A stretch of 8,614 nucleotides of DNA from an uncultured Campylobacter sp. (GTDB lineage: Bacteria; Campylobacterota; Campylobacteria; Campylobacterales; Campylobacteraceae): assembly GCA_938041615.1 (NCBI GenBank), contig CALISV010000090.1:1-8614 (forward strand), given 5' to 3'. Below the pieces are notes generated by a model, which worked only from the letters and a program-made list of their open reading frames with translations, made no database searches and was not told the origin of the DNA. Each line of letters begins with the position of its first letter. Position 1 is the first letter of the stretch. Both the position numbers and the translations under genes were made by a program. Shown piece after piece: positions 1-6,922 of this stretch.

Positions 1-2
1 AG

Positions 3-959
3 ACGAATAAAAAATTTATTAGTGATATATTGGCCAATGTCGCAAAAGACATTAGAACAGAAGACAATATAAACATTAATATAGATGAAGCAACCAAAGA
101 TGAGAGCGGAACTCCTGATATTATAGAAACTATAATAAAAAAGATTTCTAATGCTGATGTGTATGTAGCAGATATAAGTATTGTTGGGTCATATAGCGAT
201 ACAAAGAAGACTCCAAATCCAAATGTATTATACGAATTAGGGTATGCAGTTTCAAGGCTTGGATGGGGTAGGATTATTTTGATTTTCAATGATGAATTTG
301 GCAAACTTGACGACTTGCCTTTTGATATAAATAAGAGAAGAATAAGTTTAAATTATTCACTTAAAGAAAGCGATGACAGCAATCATATAAAGTCTATGTG
401 TGGTAGTAAGTCAAAGTATTTAAAAGACTACATAAAACAAATATTAGAAAGAAATCCTACAAAAGAATGGGATAGAAGAGAAGAAGATATACTAAGAAAA
501 CGGGATATAGATAATTTAGAAAAACTATTTAAATATCTTAATATAGGGATATTTTATGAATTTGCGGATAGTATGCCCGAAAGTGTCAGTAAAAATACTC
601 TTTTTTTCTCTGAAAAATTATATGAACTATTTCAGTCTGGATATTTTCATATATATGACAAAGATATAAACGAGCATCTATTGACGTTTTATGGGGCATT
701 CGATAAAATATTTAAAATGACATCAAGAGATTATTGTATCTCTAACAATGGGGAAATAAAATTTATATTTGATAGAAGTACTCCGGAAATAGAAGAACAG
801 CAAAGAAAAGTACAAGATGATATAAGAAAAGAAGTATTGAATTTGAGGGGCGGATTAAATATGTTAATGGATGTAGTGAGAGAAAAATTTATAGAAATTG
901 ACATTGAAGAGCTTAATGAGATTGGTGTTAAAGAATGGCGAGATACTATAAAAAATTAG
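3..959 (+). CDS. TIR-like (Rossmannoid nucleotide-binding) domain protein, N-terminus cut by window edge
   Basis: The frame is open from base 3, so the gene starts left of the window; a TTG at 30 lies inside the domain and is unlikely to be the start. The visible 318 residues begin with an alpha/beta domain. SGTPDI (105-122) is followed by a hydrophobic strand ending VADIS, then TPNPNV running into YELGYA (231-248), then RIILIF and LPFDI (315-329). The PNPNVxYELGYA and LPFD pattern is typical of the TIR-like family found in CBASS/Pycsar effectors and stand-alone defence genes, and it also resembles nucleoside deoxyribosyltransferases. In both folds the Glu of ELGYA is a candidate active-site residue, suggesting NAD+ or nucleotide cleavage; this is inferred. 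The C-terminal half (from about 450) is charged and helical, with a probable coiled coil near 780-900, and I cannot assign it. There is no signal peptide or membrane segment. The gene is AT-rich with AGA and ATA codons, unlike its neighbours, which suggests transfer. Confidence 0.8.
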   Translation, partial: TNKKFISDILANVAKDIRTEDNININIDEATKDESGTPDIIETIIKKISNADVYVADISIVGSYSDTKKTPNPNVLYELGYAVSRLGWGRIILIFNDEFGKLDDLPFDINKRRISLNYSLKESDDSNHIKSMCGSKSKYLKDYIKQILERNPTKEWDRREEDILRKRDIDNLEKLFKYLNIGIFYEFADSMPESVSKNTLFFSEKLYELFQSGYFHIYDKDINEHLLTFYGAFDKIFKMTSRDYCISNNGEIKFIFDRSTPEIEEQQRKVQDDIRKEVLNLRGGLNMLMDVVREKFIEIDIEELNEIGVKEWRDTIKN

Positions 960-1127
960 ATTTAGAACAATAAAGTATTTTATAAATTTGAAGATTAAGA
1001 TGTGTCGCTTAAAATTCAAAAGAATGTCACCTTGCTGTTCTAGAATTGTTTTTAATTCAATAACGATTCTACTGTAAATTTTATATATTTTAAAAATCTA
1101 TAAAATTTCACTAAATTATATTTGTGG

Positions 1128-1139
1128 TACAAGTTTGTA
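1128..1139. repeat. Short palindrome at the composition switch
   Basis: TACAA and TTGTA flank a central GT, giving a perfect 5+2+5 palindrome. It lies where the AT-rich DNA ends, 16 bases before the hairpin at 1155. It could be a protein-binding site or a recombination remnant; a palindrome this short can also occur by chance. Confidence 0.35.
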
Positions 1140-1154
1140 TTTTGCAGCCAAAAT

Positions 1155-1185
1155 CACCCATATGTAGCTTGTTGCTTTATGGGTG
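1155..1185. repeat. Inverted repeat / hairpin upstream of the first secreted-protein gene
   Basis: CACCCATA (1155-1162) pairs perfectly with TATGGGTG (1178-1185) across a 15-base loop. The loop can form a small extra AGC/GCT stem. No T-run follows on the plus strand, so it is not an ordinary terminator. It lies about 70 bases upstream of the -10 box, too far for a core promoter element. It may be a regulatory site or a remnant of an older element. Confidence 0.5.
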
Positions 1186-1252
1186 GTCTCGCCTGCTATT
1201 TATCCCAAAATTAGCCTCCTTTTAAGCCGTAAATTCGGCTCCATTTTTATGC

Positions 1253-1258
1253 TATAAT
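1253..1258 (+). promoter_or_regulatory. -10 box of the secreted-protein gene
   Basis: This is a perfect TATAAT, preceded by a T-rich stretch (CATTTTTATGC), 28 bases before the ATG at 1286. No -35 consensus is apparent, as is usual for the main sigma factor in Campylobacter. An AAGGAG ribosome binding site lies at 1275-1280. Confidence 0.75.
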
Positions 1259-1285
1259 CTTTTAAATTCATCAAAAGGAGAGATA

Positions 1286-2536
1286 ATGAAAAAAATAGCC
1301 TTATCGCTTGCGCTTTTGTGTGCGGCGGCGTTTGCCAAAGAGTACGACTACATGCTAGCTAGCACCGCGCAAAAGACTTTTGAGGAGCCGACTTCTAGCT
1401 ACGAAACCAAGCAAAGCTACGATGCCAAGGCTCGCCGCCTAGAGCTAGTGAGCAGCTCCGAGCTCGCAGACGGCCTAAAGGGCAAACACAAAGAGATCAG
1501 CTACTACAACAAAGCCGGCGAGATGACGAAATTTGAAGCCTATAGCTATGATTTTACCGCGAAAAAATGGGTCAAAGTAACCGAATACAAAGCCGATTAT
1601 AAAAAAGGCGTCCTCACGCAGGAGTCTAGTTCGTTTATCAGAGGCGTGCCGGAAAATGCTAGCAAAATCGTCACAAAGTACCTAAAAAACGCTAGCGAGG
1701 AGATCAGATACGAGCTGGTAAAGGGCAAATGGCAAAAAGCCGCGCTAACCAAAACCATCGAGAACGCATACGGCGAGAACGAGCTCATCGTGCTTAGCGT
1801 CTGGGACGGCAAAAGATGGCAGCCTAAGTCAAAAACTCAGCTGCTCTACGGCGCGGACGGACAGACGCGCGGCTATGAGAGCTGGGACTACGAAAACGGC
1901 GCGTGGCAAAACCGCGAAAGAAGCACTGTTGCGGGCGATGTGAAGGGCAAATACGAGCAGGTAAGAAGCGTGTTTGAGGACGGCGCGTGGCGCTATGACG
2001 AGATGTCAAAGCACGACTACGACGCCTCTAGCGGCAAAGACGTGACGATAAATCTCATCTGGAACGCCGAGCAAAACGCATGGGAAAACAACAGCAAAAG
2101 CGTCTCGGTCGTAGAGGGCGCGGGCTTTGAAACGGCGGCGTTTTTGTGGGATAAAGAGCGCAAAGAGTGGACGCAGGAGTACTCCAACCGCAGCATCTAT
2201 GACAAGAGCGGCGAGCGTCTGCTAACGCAGCGATACGACACGATGGACGGCAGCGAGAAGTTCGTCTACGGCTACAACGAGCGCGGCGATAACGTGAGCG
2301 TGGATATCTATGAGCTAGCTAGCGACGAAAACGGCAAAAGATGGGTGCAAAATAAGCGCCTGGAGACGACCTTTGATCCGCATATACTAGCCGACGACGT
2401 CGGACACGGCGGCTCGCTGATGTCCTTTGAGATGCCTAGCAGATACGCGGTGACTAGCTTTAAGCAATTCGTCGCGGCGGACGGTAAATTTAAACTCGCC
2501 TCAGAGCAGACGTGGAAATATAAAAAGGTCAAATGA
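1286..2536 (+). CDS. Exported Trp-repeat protein, first of two tandem paralogs
   Basis: The 416-residue product starts at ATG with AAGGAG 5 nt upstream. Residues 1-17 form a Sec signal peptide (Lys-Lys, a hydrophobic Leu/Ala core, AFA before the cut), so the mature protein should be periplasmic or outside the cell; there is no lipobox and no other membrane segment. After an N-terminal block with the motif YETKQSYDAKAR (about 39-50), residues 95-410 hold about nine degenerate modules of 25-40 residues. Each has roughly the form aromatic-Trp-(Asp/Asn)-x(3-5)-Trp-x4-(Lys/Arg/Ser), often ending in Tyr-Asp-x-x-Gly, for example SVWDGKRWQPKSK and FLWDKERKEWTQEY. This suggests a beta-rich repeat fold, loosely like YD/RHS-type repeats. 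I do not recognise a named family and assign no function. It is a clear paralog of the next gene, with similar length, the same N-terminal motif and a matching C-terminus. Confidence 0.85.
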   Translation: MKKIALSLALLCAAAFAKEYDYMLASTAQKTFEEPTSSYETKQSYDAKARRLELVSSSELADGLKGKHKEISYYNKAGEMTKFEAYSYDFTAKKWVKVTEYKADYKKGVLTQESSSFIRGVPENASKIVTKYLKNASEEIRYELVKGKWQKAALTKTIENAYGENELIVLSVWDGKRWQPKSKTQLLYGADGQTRGYESWDYENGAWQNRERSTVAGDVKGKYEQVRSVFEDGAWRYDEMSKHDYDASSGKDVTINLIWNAEQNAWENNSKSVSVVEGAGFETAAFLWDKERKEWTQEYSNRSIYDKSGERLLTQRYDTMDGSEKFVYGYNERGDNVSVDIYELASDENGKRWVQNKRLETTFDPHILADDVGHGGSLMSFEMPSRYAVTSFKQFVAADGKFKLASEQTWKYKKVK

Positions 2537-2546
2537 TCTTTTACTA

Positions 2547-2664
2547 GCGGCCCAACTGCGGTAAATTTGACGCTTTGGATTTGGTCAAATTTAACGAGCG
2601 CCCGAGCGTCAATTTGGCTCGTTAAATTTTGCTTTCGCATCAAATTTAACGCCGTTTGGGCGGC
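2547..2664. repeat. Nested inverted repeat between the two paralogous genes
   Basis: Two sets of arms share one centre. The inner arms, AAATTTAACGAGC (2587-2599) and its exact complement (2617-2629), are a perfect 13-bp match around a 17-base loop. The outer arms, 2547-2570 and 2640-2664, are an imperfect match of about 24 bp that includes TAAATTTGA against TCAAATTTA and CGGCCCAACTGCG against CGCCGTTTGGGCGG. The whole intergenic region could fold into one long stem. It may act as a terminator or attenuator between the genes, or as a transcript-stabilising structure. The GC-poor inner stem followed by TTTT is only a weak classical terminator. Confidence 0.65.
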
Positions 2665-2674
2665 TAAATTTAAA

Positions 2675-2680
2675 AAGGAG
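2675..2680 (+). promoter_or_regulatory. Ribosome binding site that fixes a GTG start
   Basis: AAGGAG ends 5 nt before GTG at 2686. The only nearby ATG (2684) overlaps that GTG in another frame and runs straight into TGA, so it cannot start the gene. The same 5-nt spacing is seen at 1286, 4077 and 4998, which supports the GTG start. Confidence 0.7.
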
Positions 2681-2685
2681 CAAAT

Positions 2686-3957
2686 GTGAGACTTTTTTGG
2701 AAAGCGGCGGCGATGGCGGCGATTTGGGTCTTGCCGCTAGCTGCGTCGGGCGAAATTTGCCTAAAAAAGACTATCTATAAAACGCAGGGCGACGCCGTGC
2801 CGCACTACAAATACGAAACGAGCCAAGCTTACGACGCGAAGGCTCGACTACTAGAAAAAATCTACGACGAAATCAGCGATGAGGGCAGGCGCAGGACGAA
2901 AAGCATTGTCAAATTTGACGAAAGAGGCGAGCGTGAGATAGGCAGCACAGAGTACGATTGGGACTTTAGTGCTGGCAAATGGCGCAAAGCAGGGATCTTA
3001 AAAACAGAGAGGACAAAGGACGGTGCGTTTGTTTTTATCGATACCCGCGGTCAAAACGGCAAACTAAACCAAGGTCAAAAAACCGTCGAAAAGCGAACGG
3101 GCGCGACGGAAATCTCTCAAAATTTCACTCTAAAAAACGGCAAATGGACGCCGACGTATCTAATCAAAAGACTCTATGACGAAAACCATAAAACTACGCT
3201 CGTAGCGACCTTTGAGTGGAATACCAAAGCCAAAAAATGGACTCCGTACGAAAAATCGATATACCGCTATAAAGGTGACGTCTACGCTAGCTCCGAGGGC
3301 TATAAATGGCGCGGCAAATGGGTGCCGCAGACGAAGCATTCGGCCTTTACGGCCGTGGACGGAATGCGCACCGAGATAAATTTTGCGTGGAGCCAGGACG
3401 CGTGGCGACCGGAGGAGAGGACGGTGCAAAAAATAGAGCCCGAGTTTAGGCGCTTTACCGATCTTAGATGCCGCTGGGACGCCGCAAAGAGCGAGTGGAA
3501 CGGCTGCTACAAAAACGTGCGCGAGGAAACCGAGCAAGGTCGCCTAAAATACTCCGCATCGTCGTTTTGGCGTGAGGAGTCGCAGCGCTGGGAGATAGTA
3601 TTTGAAAACGAGCTTAGCTACGACGCGCACGGTAACCTGATAAAAAATCGCGAGATGTCTGATGGCGAGCGGCGCGAGTATGTCTACGCCTACGACGAAG
3701 CGGGAAATAACGTATCCTCAGCGCTTTGCGAGCCCGATGAGAGCGGCAAATGGCGCGAAACGCAAAAAACGGTAAACGTCTTTGAGCCAGAAATTTTAGC
3801 ACGCGACGTCATAGACCGCGGCTTCATCGGCGACTACGTGGCCGCGGGCGAAAACGCGATCAAAAGCAGCAAGCAGTATTTTTTAGACGGCGACGAATTT
3901 AAGCTAAACGAGACGCTCGAGTGGTTTTACGAAAAGTGCGAGCCGTCTCGCGAGTGA
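2686..3957 (+). CDS. Exported Trp-repeat protein, second of two tandem paralogs
   Basis: The 423-residue product starts at GTG, with AAGGAG 5 nt before it. Residues 1 to about 22 form a signal peptide (MRLFWK, then a hydrophobic core ending LAASG), so it should be exported; the following GEIC does not fit a lipobox. The N-terminal motif YETSQAYDAKAR matches YETKQSYDAKAR in the preceding gene. About nine Trp modules follow, such as FEWNTKAKKWTPYEKS, FAWSQDAWRPEE and FWREESQRWEI. Near the C-terminus, LSYDAHGNL and YAYDEAGNN closely resemble the YD/RHS repeat consensus. The C-terminal SSKQYFLDGDEFKLNETLEW aligns with TSFKQFVAADGKFKLASEQTW of the paralog. The two genes arose by tandem duplication followed by strong divergence. 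No TATAAT is visible in the 149-base gap, so cotranscription through the hairpin is likely. The function is unknown; a surface or periplasmic binding role is only a guess. Confidence 0.83.
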   Translation: MRLFWKAAAMAAIWVLPLAASGEICLKKTIYKTQGDAVPHYKYETSQAYDAKARLLEKIYDEISDEGRRRTKSIVKFDERGEREIGSTEYDWDFSAGKWRKAGILKTERTKDGAFVFIDTRGQNGKLNQGQKTVEKRTGATEISQNFTLKNGKWTPTYLIKRLYDENHKTTLVATFEWNTKAKKWTPYEKSIYRYKGDVYASSEGYKWRGKWVPQTKHSAFTAVDGMRTEINFAWSQDAWRPEERTVQKIEPEFRRFTDLRCRWDAAKSEWNGCYKNVREETEQGRLKYSASSFWREESQRWEIVFENELSYDAHGNLIKNREMSDGERREYVYAYDEAGNNVSSALCEPDESGKWRETQKTVNVFEPEILARDVIDRGFIGDYVAAGENAIKSSKQYFLDGDEFKLNETLEWFYEKCEPSRE

Positions 3958-4076
3958 GCCCTATATAGTTCAAATTTCAAGCGGCGACGCGATGATGTTT
4001 GGCTGCGCGGCGGATTTTGGCGTCTGAATTTTACGCGCGGCGGAGTATGGTTTTTAAATAAAAATAAGGAGAAAAC

Positions 4077-4949
4077 GTGAAAAGTTTGGACGAAATTTTA
4101 CTCTCTTTTGACGAAAATACGCAAAATGTTTTATTTCTAAACGGCAATGGCGCTAAACACCCGGTTTGGGACGATGCGGACGAGGTTTTCGCAAAGGCGG
4201 TGGAGCAAATTTTAGATAAAAGCCTAGGGTTGCAAAAGGGCGTTGACTATAGCAAAACGCCTAAATTTTATGGCGCCCGACCGCTCGCGTTTATCGGCGT
4301 GCATGCGCAGATGATCGGGCGAAAAAGCATAGGATTTTTGCTCACGAGTCGGCATCTTTTGGTTAAATTTGATGCGTCGGCCGTAAATGTCGATGAGGTA
4401 GCGGCTGCGTTTAGGCTCGGCAAGTATCTGCAAAACGAGCTGGAAACTCTCGCTTGGCAAGAGCTAGAAAAATGCAAATTTGAAATCGAGGACGAGATGA
4501 AAGCGGCGATGAAAAGGGCGCTAAAAGCGGTCTTGCAGGCGGTTTTCGAGGAGGGCGTTAAGGCCGAGGAGCGCACGATCGCGGATAAAATTTTGGAGCT
4601 TGAGCTGGGCGAAGCGCTAAAAACGCCGCTTGATGAGACGAAGCTGCTATCAAAATCGCTTAGCGTCTTTAAGCCCGTCTCGCCGATACTTCACAGCCTT
4701 AACTGCTCGCTTTTTGGTAAGCCTTACGGCGTGATACTGGACGAGCGCGGACTAATTAGCCGCGAGCTGATGGAAGAGCCCGTTTTTAGCTCGTGGGACG
4801 AGATCGCGGACGCGCCCGTAACGGTAAAAGAGGGCGAAGAGGACGTCATAATAATCGGCGAAAAAGAGCATAAGATACCTTTTGAGCTAAAAGATAAAAA
4901 AGAAAATTTCGCCGAGTTTTTAAAATTTACGGCGGCGCTAAAAGCGTAA
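4077..4949 (+). CDS. Conserved-looking cytoplasmic protein of unknown function
   Basis: The 290-residue product starts at GTG with AAGGAG (4066-4071) 5 nt upstream, like its neighbours. There is no signal peptide or membrane segment. Residues 1-100 are mixed alpha/beta and contain IGFLLTSRHLLVKF (about 85-98). Residues about 105-195 are Glu/Lys/Ala-rich helix, possibly a coiled coil. The C-terminal 80 residues contain GKPYGVILDERGLISREL, then WDEI, then DVIIIGEKEHKIPF. Both the GFLLTSRHLLVKF and the GVILDERGLISREL stretches have the beta-hairpin look of bacterial PH-like domains (a glycine, a hydrophobic strand, a turn, then a strand followed by an acidic WxEI-like segment). This is pattern resemblance only, and no enzyme motif is seen. 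The gene lies between the secreted paralogs and tkt, and tkt has its own promoter, so context does not suggest a role. Confidence 0.8.
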   Translation: MKSLDEILLSFDENTQNVLFLNGNGAKHPVWDDADEVFAKAVEQILDKSLGLQKGVDYSKTPKFYGARPLAFIGVHAQMIGRKSIGFLLTSRHLLVKFDASAVNVDEVAAAFRLGKYLQNELETLAWQELEKCKFEIEDEMKAAMKRALKAVLQAVFEEGVKAEERTIADKILELELGEALKTPLDETKLLSKSLSVFKPVSPILHSLNCSLFGKPYGVILDERGLISRELMEEPVFSSWDEIADAPVTVKEGEEDVIIIGEKEHKIPFELKDKKENFAEFLKFTAALKA

Positions 4950-4968
4950 AATTTAAGCCGAATTTTCG

Positions 4969-4974
4969 TATAAT
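4969..4974 (+). promoter_or_regulatory. -10 box of tkt
   Basis: A perfect TATAAT lies in TTTTCGTATAATCG, 24 bases before the tkt ATG. A T-rich segment precedes it and no -35 is evident. The ribosome binding site AAGGAG (4987-4992) follows. Transketolase therefore probably has its own transcript start despite the gap of only 48 bases after the upstream gene. Confidence 0.75.
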
Positions 4975-4997
4975 CGCATAAAAACTAAGGAGAAAAA

Positions 4998-6911
4998 ATG
5001 CTAAAAAAGATGGCGGATACGATAAGGTTTTTATGCGCGGATATGGTGCAGCAGGCAAACAGCGGGCATCCGGGCGCGCCGATGGGGCTAGCGGACGTCA
5101 TGGTCGTGCTGGCTAAATTTCTAAATCACAATCCTAAAAATCCAAACTGGCTAAACCGCGATAGGCTCGTATTTAGCGGCGGTCACGCAAGCTCGCTCGT
5201 GTATAGCTTTTTGCATCTTAGCGGCTACGATCTTAGCCTAGAGGATCTAAAAAACTTCCGTCAGCTGGGCTCCAAAACCCCGGGTCACCCCGAGATCCAT
5301 ACTAAAGGCGTCGAGGTCGCAACCGGGCCGTTAGGGCAGGGCGTAGCAAATGCGGTGGGCTTTGCTATGGCGGCAAAATACGCGGCTAATCTGCTAAACG
5401 ACCCAGAAAACGCCATCATCGATCATAAAATTTACTGCCTTTGCGGCGACGGAGATTTGCAGGAAGGCATCAGCTACGAGGCCTGTGCGGTCGCGGGCAA
5501 CCTGCACCTAGATAATCTCGTGCTGATCTACGACTCCAACAACATCACGATCGAAGGCGATACGAGTATAGCTTGGAGCGAGGACGTGAAGGCGAGGTTT
5601 GAGGCGCAGGGCTGGGACGTCGCGCGTATCGACGGCCACGACTACGATCAGATCGAGTTTGCGCTCGAGCAAGCCGCCGAAAAGGAGCGCCCGTATCTCA
5701 TCATCGCAAACACGCGCATCGCAAAGGGCGCGGTCGAGCTAGAGGGCAGTCACCACAGCCACGGCGCGCCGCTTGGCGAGGAGATCATAAAGGCTGCTAA
5801 AATCGCAGCGGGCTTTGATCCTGAGCGCAAATTTGCCATTGACGAGGATGTGCTGATCCGCTTCCGCGCCGCGCTAGAAAAGGGCGACCTAGCCGAAGCT
5901 CAGTGGAATCAAAAAGTGCAAAATTTAAGCGCCGAGAGTAAAAATATGCTCAACTCGCTGCTAAATCTCGATTTTAGCAAGATAAATTTCCCTGATTTTA
6001 GCGGCAAAAAGCTAGCCACGCGCGATAGTAACGGCATCATCATGAACGAGATCGCGCGCGTGCTGCCGGGCTTTATCGGCGGTAGCGCGGATCTGGCTCC
6101 GTCAAACAAAACCGAGCTAAAGGGCATGGGCGACTTCCCTAACGGCCGCAACATCCACTACGGCATCCGCGAGCACGCCATGGCCGCGATAAACAACGCG
6201 GTCGCTAGATACGGGCTTTTCTTGCCGTTTAGCGCGACGTTTTTTATCTTTAGCGACTATCTAAAGCCGTCCGCGCGTATCGCCTCGCTGATGAGCATCA
6301 GGCACTTTTTTATCTTTACGCACGACAGCATCGGCGTGGGCGAGGACGGCCCGACGCATCAGCCTATCGAGCAGCTTAGCACATTGCGCGCGATGCCAAA
6401 TTTCTACACATTCCGCCCGGCCGACGGCAACGAAAACGCGCTTTGCTGGAAGGCGGCGCTAAATTTACGCGCTCCAAGCGCCTTTGTGCTTAGCCGCCAA
6501 GTCCTAGCTCCGCTTGAAAAAGGCGAACTAGGCGGCGTAGAAAATGGCGCTTATCTACTAAAACGCGCGCAAAATGCCAAAATCACGCTAATAGCCAGCG
6601 GCAGCGAAGTGGAGCTTTGCGTTAAAGCGGCTGAAATTTTAGCCGCTCGCGGTATCGGCGCGAACGTCGTCTCTGCACCGTGCTTTGACCTGCTTTGCGA
6701 GCAGCCGTGCGAGTACGTAGATCAGATCATAGATCCAGCGACCAAGGTCATCGCCGTCGAAGCCGCAAGCGCGCTGGAGTGGTATAAATTTGCTGACGAG
6801 ATCTACTCGATGAAGAGCTTTGGCGAGAGTGGCAAGGCGGGCGCATTGTTCGAATACTTCGGCTTCACGCCTGAAAAGATCGCGGAATTTGCGCAAGAGT
6901 TGGCGAAGTAA
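4998..6911 (+). CDS. tkt: Transketolase
   Basis: Transketolase is a thiamine-diphosphate (ThDP) enzyme that moves two-carbon ketol units between sugar phosphates in the cytoplasmic non-oxidative pentose phosphate pathway, supplying ribose-5-phosphate and erythrose-4-phosphate. The 637-residue length is normal; bacterial enzymes are usually 630-670. The N-terminal ThDP-binding domain has NSGHPGAPMG (His24), SGGHAS (His63) and TPGHPE (His97). The cofactor/metal motif runs from GDG (150-152) to NN (181-182), and SHGAPLG carries His255. The pyrimidine-binding domain has GGSADLAPSNKT, then GIREHAM with Glu392 (the residue equivalent to yeast Glu418), and GVGEDGPTHQP with His454. The C-terminal domain (about 510-637) includes LIASGSEVELC. 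All expected catalytic residues are present and the gene is intact. The start is ATG with AAGGAG 5 nt upstream and its own TATAAT. In Campylobacter, which generally lacks a complete glycolytic route, this enzyme is a main source of pentoses. Confidence 0.97.
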   Translation: MLKKMADTIRFLCADMVQQANSGHPGAPMGLADVMVVLAKFLNHNPKNPNWLNRDRLVFSGGHASSLVYSFLHLSGYDLSLEDLKNFRQLGSKTPGHPEIHTKGVEVATGPLGQGVANAVGFAMAAKYAANLLNDPENAIIDHKIYCLCGDGDLQEGISYEACAVAGNLHLDNLVLIYDSNNITIEGDTSIAWSEDVKARFEAQGWDVARIDGHDYDQIEFALEQAAEKERPYLIIANTRIAKGAVELEGSHHSHGAPLGEEIIKAAKIAAGFDPERKFAIDEDVLIRFRAALEKGDLAEAQWNQKVQNLSAESKNMLNSLLNLDFSKINFPDFSGKKLATRDSNGIIMNEIARVLPGFIGGSADLAPSNKTELKGMGDFPNGRNIHYGIREHAMAAINNAVARYGLFLPFSATFFIFSDYLKPSARIASLMSIRHFFIFTHDSIGVGEDGPTHQPIEQLSTLRAMPNFYTFRPADGNENALCWKAALNLRAPSAFVLSRQVLAPLEKGELGGVENGAYLLKRAQNAKITLIASGSEVELCVKAAEILAARGIGANVVSAPCFDLLCEQPCEYVDQIIDPATKVIAVEAASALEWYKFADEIYSMKSFGESGKAGALFEYFGFTPEKIAEFAQELAK

Positions 6912-6922
6912 AATCTAGCTTT

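Larger units (their letters stand above)
960..1285. other. Non-coding junction between AT-rich and GC-richer DNA
   Basis: This 326-base gap has no credible gene on either strand. Its first 180 bases are as AT-rich as the TIR-like gene. Beyond about 1140 the composition moves toward that of the genes to the right. It contains a short palindrome (1128-1139), a hairpin (1155-1185), a small stem (AGCCG 1225-1229 with CGGCT 1236-1240, followed by a T-run) and the promoter of the next gene. No clear rho-independent terminator follows the TIR-like gene. The composition step makes this a candidate right boundary of an acquired segment. Confidence 0.6.

Noticed and set aside
30..32. TTG as the start codon of the TIR-like gene
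   Set aside because: The frame is open to the window edge and the residues before it (TNKKFISDI) fit the beginning of the same domain, so the true start lies outside.
1120..1200. A minus-strand remnant of a coding gene or a tRNA piece at the junction
   Set aside because: I could not build a cloverleaf or a meaningful peptide; the open stretches are too short to support a pseudogene call.
1353..2325. Repeated GCTAGC words in the first paralog, considered as a regulatory or recombination motif
   Set aside because: They fall in codons for Ala-Ser, Leu-Ala and similar pairs, and scatter without fixed spacing, as expected from codon preference.
2308..2643. Minus-strand open frame of 111 codons over the end of the first paralog
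   Set aside because: It lies antisense to a well-supported gene, has no ribosome site and has a low-complexity Ser/Leu product typical of a shadow frame.
3160..3537. Minus-strand open frame of 125 codons inside the second paralog
   Set aside because: It is antisense to a gene supported by paralogy and a signal peptide, and its product has no recognisable motif.
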